A stretch of 17,540 nucleotides of DNA from Lachnospiraceae bacterium (GTDB lineage: Bacteria; Bacillota; Clostridia; Lachnospirales; Lachnospiraceae), in the NCBI GenBank assembly GCA_900753685.1, contig CAAEAB010000024.1:1-17540 (forward strand). The letters are read 5' to 3'. Under the pieces are notes generated by a model. That model was not told the DNA's origin, searched no databases, and saw only the letters and a list, made by a program, of their open reading frames with translations. The translations under genes and the position numbers were made by a program. Positions within the stretch are counted from its first letter, which is position 1; every line of letters begins with the position of its first letter. Shown in pieces: positions 15,119-17,540 of the stretch.

Positions 15119-15583
15119 TTGGCAAAGAAGGATTATGAAAGCAGAACCGAAGCATTGATTCAGCCGATGATTGACGAACATCATTTTGAGCTGGTCGATG
15201 TGGAATGGGTCAAAGAAGGAGCAAACTGGTATTTGCGTGTATTTATTGATAAAGAGGGCGGTATTACGGTGGACGATTGTGAGTTGATCAGCCGCGCCTT
15301 TGAGGAAATACTGGACAGAGAGGACTACATTTCGGAAAATTATATTTTTGAGGTCAGCTCGCCGGGACTGGACCGGCCTTTGAAGAAGGAAAAGGATTTT
15401 GCCAGAAGCATCGGAAAAGATGTGGAAATTAAATTATATAAGGCACTGAATAAAGAAAAAGAATTTGTCGGCGTATTGACGGATTATGATAAGGAAACGA
15501 TTACCATCGAGTTGGATGACGAGTCGACGATGGTATTTAAACGGTCGGATGTGGCATTGATCCGTTTAGCCTTTTTTTACTAG
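15119..15583 (+). CDS. rimP: Ribosome maturation factor RimP
   Basis: A 154-residue cytoplasmic protein needed for assembly of the 30S ribosomal subunit. The family signature EVSSPGLDRPL lies at 78-88 and the C-terminal domain ends in the usual IRLAF-type strand. Start is TTG at 15119, with AAGGAGAGG at 15101-15109, so the true first residues are MAKKDYESR. Length is normal. It is the first gene of the rimP-nusA-ylxR-ylxQ-infB operon and has its own promoter and hairpin-bearing leader. The rare TTG start may limit translation. Confidence 0.96.
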   Translation: MAKKDYESRTEALIQPMIDEHHFELVDVEWVKEGANWYLRVFIDKEGGITVDDCELISRAFEEILDREDYISENYIFEVSSPGLDRPLKKEKDFARSIGKDVEIKLYKALNKEKEFVGVLTDYDKETITIELDDESTMVFKRSDVALIRLAFFY

Positions 15584-15603
15584 AAACAGGAGGAATTTAG
15601 AAA

Positions 15604-16782
15604 ATGAATAACGGACACGAATTAATCGAAGCTTTAAATCAGATTGAAAAAGAGAAAGGCATCAGCAAGGATATTTTACTGGAGGCTATGGAAAATTCAC
15701 TGGTGGCAGCCTGTAAGAACGAGTATGGCAAAGCGGATAATATCCGGGTGAATATTGACAGAGAGACCGGTAATGTGGTTGTTTACGCAGAAAAAGAGGT
15801 CGTTGAAGAGGTGGAGGACGATGTGCTTCAGATCAGTCTGGCCAATGCACGGCTGAGAGATATTCACTGTGAATTGGGCGATATTGTTCATGTGGAGGTG
15901 ACACCGAGAAATTTTGGGCGTATCGCGGCTCAGAAGGCAAAGCAGGTCGTTGTTCAGAAAATCCGCGAGGAGGAACGGAAATCTCTGTATCATCAGTATT
16001 ATGATAAAGAGCGGGATATTGTGACCGGTATTGTACAGCGCTATTCGGGAAGAAATATAAGTATCAACCTGGGTAAAGTGGATACGGTGCTGACGGAAGC
16101 CGAGCAGGTGAAGGGCGAGTATTTCCAGCCAACAGAGCGTATCAAGCTCTATGTTGTGGAAGTTAAGGATACGACCAAAGGACCGAAGATTACGGTTTCC
16201 AGAACCCATCCGGAGCTGGTAAAACGTTTATTTGAATATGAGGTTGCCGAAGTTCGTGACGGTACGGTGGAAATCTGCAGTATTTCCCGTGAGGCCGGTT
16301 CCAGAACAAAGATCGCGGTACGTTCGAATCATCCGGATGTGGATCCGGTGGGCGCCTGCGTCGGTGTGAACGGCTCCAGAGTCGGCGCCGTTGTAGATGA
16401 GCTTCGGGGCGAAAAGATTGATATTGTTAATTGGAATGAGGACCCGGCAATATTTATTGAGAATGCTTTAAGTCCGGCGAAGGTAGTATCTGTATATGCG
16501 GATGAAGAGGAAAAAACAGCTTCCGTGATCGTGCCGGATTACCAGTTGTCTCTGGCTATTGGCAAAGAGGGACAAAATGCCAGACTGGCGGCACGTCTGA
16601 CCGGATATAAGATCGATATTAAGAGCGAGTCCCAGGCTTATGAAGAAGCGGAAGCTGCTCAAGAAGATTATGCCGGGGATAGTTATCCGGAAGGTGATTA
16701 TATCGAAGAAGATTTTGTCGAAGAGGATTACCCGGAAGATGAATATGCTGAGGATGATTACCTGGAATTTGAGGAGGAATAA
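15604..16782 (+). CDS. nusA: Transcription termination/antitermination factor NusA
   Basis: A 392-residue RNA polymerase-binding factor that controls pausing, termination and antitermination. The N-terminal polymerase-binding domain (1-125) is followed by an S1 domain (about 135-200), KH1 with GVNG (254-257) and KH2 with GKEG (320-323). Firmicute NusA lacks the two C-terminal acidic repeats of E. coli; here the protein ends instead in a 47-residue acidic, Tyr-rich tail (346-392) of EEDY/PEDE-like units. The ATG at 15604 has AGGAGG at 15588-15593. Its stop overlaps the ylxR start by one base (TAATG). Confidence 0.97.
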   Translation: MNNGHELIEALNQIEKEKGISKDILLEAMENSLVAACKNEYGKADNIRVNIDRETGNVVVYAEKEVVEEVEDDVLQISLANARLRDIHCELGDIVHVEVTPRNFGRIAAQKAKQVVVQKIREEERKSLYHQYYDKERDIVTGIVQRYSGRNISINLGKVDTVLTEAEQVKGEYFQPTERIKLYVVEVKDTTKGPKITVSRTHPELVKRLFEYEVAEVRDGTVEICSISREAGSRTKIAVRSNHPDVDPVGACVGVNGSRVGAVVDELRGEKIDIVNWNEDPAIFIENALSPAKVVSVYADEEEKTASVIVPDYQLSLAIGKEGQNARLAARLTGYKIDIKSESQAYEEAEAAQEDYAGDSYPEGDYIEEDFVEEDYPEDEYAEDDYLEFEEE

Positions 16783-17057
16783 TGGCTGTAAAGAAGATTC
16801 CTATGCGGCAGTGTACCGGCTGCCGGGAGATGAGAAGTAAGCGGGAAATGATTCGGGTGATTAAAACGGCGGAGAACGAAATAGGTATCGATGCCACCGG
16901 ACGGAAAAACGGCCGGGGAGCTTATATTTGTCCGAACATGGAATGTCTGAAGCTGGCCATGAAAAATCGGGGGCTGGAGCGGTCTTTAAAGACAGCCATA
17001 CCCGAATCGGTGTATCAGCAGTTGGAAGAGGAGATGAGCCATATTGACAAAGGATAA
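16782..17057 (+). CDS. rnpM: YlxR/RnpM family RNA-binding protein
   Basis: A 91-residue basic protein of the YlxR (DUF448) family. In Bacillus subtilis this protein (RnpM) binds RNase P RNA and modulates RNase P activity. Signature motifs are MRQCTGCRE (Cys11, Cys14) and GRGAYIC (44-50), with a further Cys55, so a Cys4 set is retained. GAGGAGG at 16771-16777 lies inside the end of nusA. Length is typical. The downstream ylxQ start lies inside this gene with a 14-bp overlap, which indicates translational coupling. Confidence 0.93.
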   Translation: MAVKKIPMRQCTGCREMRSKREMIRVIKTAENEIGIDATGRKNGRGAYICPNMECLKLAMKNRGLERSLKTAIPESVYQQLEEEMSHIDKG

Positions 17058-17358
17058 AGTATTATCTTATCTTGGATTGGCGGCCAGAGCAAGGAAAATC
17101 CAGAGCGGTGAATTTTCCACGGAAAAATCGGTAAAAAACGGCAGGGCGGCGTTGGTCATTGTGGCGTCGGATGCCTCAGATAATACAAAGAAAAAGTTTA
17201 CAAATATGTGTACCTTTTATAAAGTGCCTATGTATATTTATGGTACGAAAGAGACATTGGGAGCTTCCATTGGGAGAGAGCTTCGGGCCTCTTTAGCTTT
17301 GGAAGATACCGGTTTTTGTAACGCCATAAAGAAACAGATTGATTCAGAACGGATGTAG
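17044..17358 (+). CDS. ylxQ: YlxQ, L7Ae/L30e-family RNA-binding protein
   Basis: A 104-residue protein of the L7Ae/L30e/S12e/Gadd45 family, whose members bind kink-turn RNA. Family features include [14 protein letters not shown] near the N-terminus and the central [15 protein letters not shown] segment. Start is TTG at 17044, overlapping ylxR by 14 bp, with AGAGGAG at 17027-17033; no ATG gives a full-length protein. It sits between ylxR and infB as in most Firmicutes. The exact cellular role is not settled. Confidence 0.92.
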   Translation: MTKDKVLSYLGLAARARKIQSGEFSTEKSVKNGRAALVIVASDASDNTKKKFTNMCTFYKVPMYIYGTKETLGASIGRELRASLALEDTGFCNAIKKQIDSERM

Positions 17359-17372
17359 ACGGAGGTAGGTAT

Positions 17373-17540
17373 ATGTCAAAAATAAGAGTACATGAATTAG
17401 CGAAAGAATTAAATAAAAGCAGCAAAGACATTATTTACGCATTGAAAGGCCATGGGGTCATTGTGGAAAGTCATATGAGTACCATCGGTGATGAGCATGC
17501 GGATAAGATCAGAAAATATTTTACAGCGCCGCCGGTGAAA
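17373..17540 (+). CDS. infB: Translation initiation factor IF-2, N-terminal part (cut by window end)
   Basis: ATG at 17373 with GGAGG at 17361-17365; 56 codons are present and the frame is open at the window edge. The visible residues ([12 protein letters not shown], then the [10 protein letters not shown] and HADKIRKYF segments) match the IF2-N module at the start of bacterial IF-2. The GTPase domain lies outside the window. Position after ylxQ is the normal one. Confidence 0.95.
   Translation, partial: MSKIRVHELAKELNKSSKDIIYALKGHGVIVESHMSTIGDEHADKIRKYFTAPPVK

Overview
The window reads as chromosomal DNA of a Gram-positive anaerobe of the class Clostridia, most likely a Lachnospiraceae-type Firmicute. 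The evidence is the conserved order rimP-nusA-ylxR-ylxQ-infB at the right end, strong GGAGG ribosome binding sites, GTG and TTG starts, and the style of the giant Ig-like surface protein. All supported genes are on the + strand. No tRNA, rRNA, CRISPR array, insertion sequence or phage gene was seen, and no gene-free stretch exceeds 300 bases.

Region 1 (1-5110) holds a promoter region with two matches to the Spo0A box, then four tightly packed genes: a membrane-anchored trypsin/HtrA-like protease with a cytoplasmic FHA domain, a PP2C-type protein phosphatase, a transmembrane Ser/Thr kinase without PASTA domains, and a small membrane protein whose cytoplasmic tail carries three phosphothreonine-like ETSVL/ETTVM motifs. 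The FHA protein carries two copies of the same motif just before its FHA domain, at the same 10-residue period. This suggests a writer-eraser-reader circuit.

Region 2 (5147-11344) is one gene of 2065 codons. It encodes a secreted, C-terminally membrane-anchored surface protein built from Big/MBG/YDG-like and Ig-like modules. A hairpin with a weak T run follows it.

Region 3 (11436-14927) holds a second transmembrane Ser/Thr kinase with unusual catalytic motifs (HCD and DFN) and a TPR-rich outer region, a 39-residue single-pass membrane protein, and a membrane-anchored TPR plus leucine-rich-repeat protein.

Region 4 (14928-17540) is housekeeping. A clear sigma-A promoter and a leader hairpin with a GCAA tetraloop lead into rimP, nusA, ylxR (rnpM), ylxQ and the start of infB.

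My working model, which is inference, is that regions 1-3 form one envelope-signalling locus. Two kinases with extracellular TPR regions sense something outside. One phosphatase resets the signal. Phosphorylated ET[ST]V[LM] motifs are read by the FHA domain, which is joined through one membrane helix to an extracellular protease. The giant Ig-like protein and the TPR-LRR protein would be the surface effectors or substrates.
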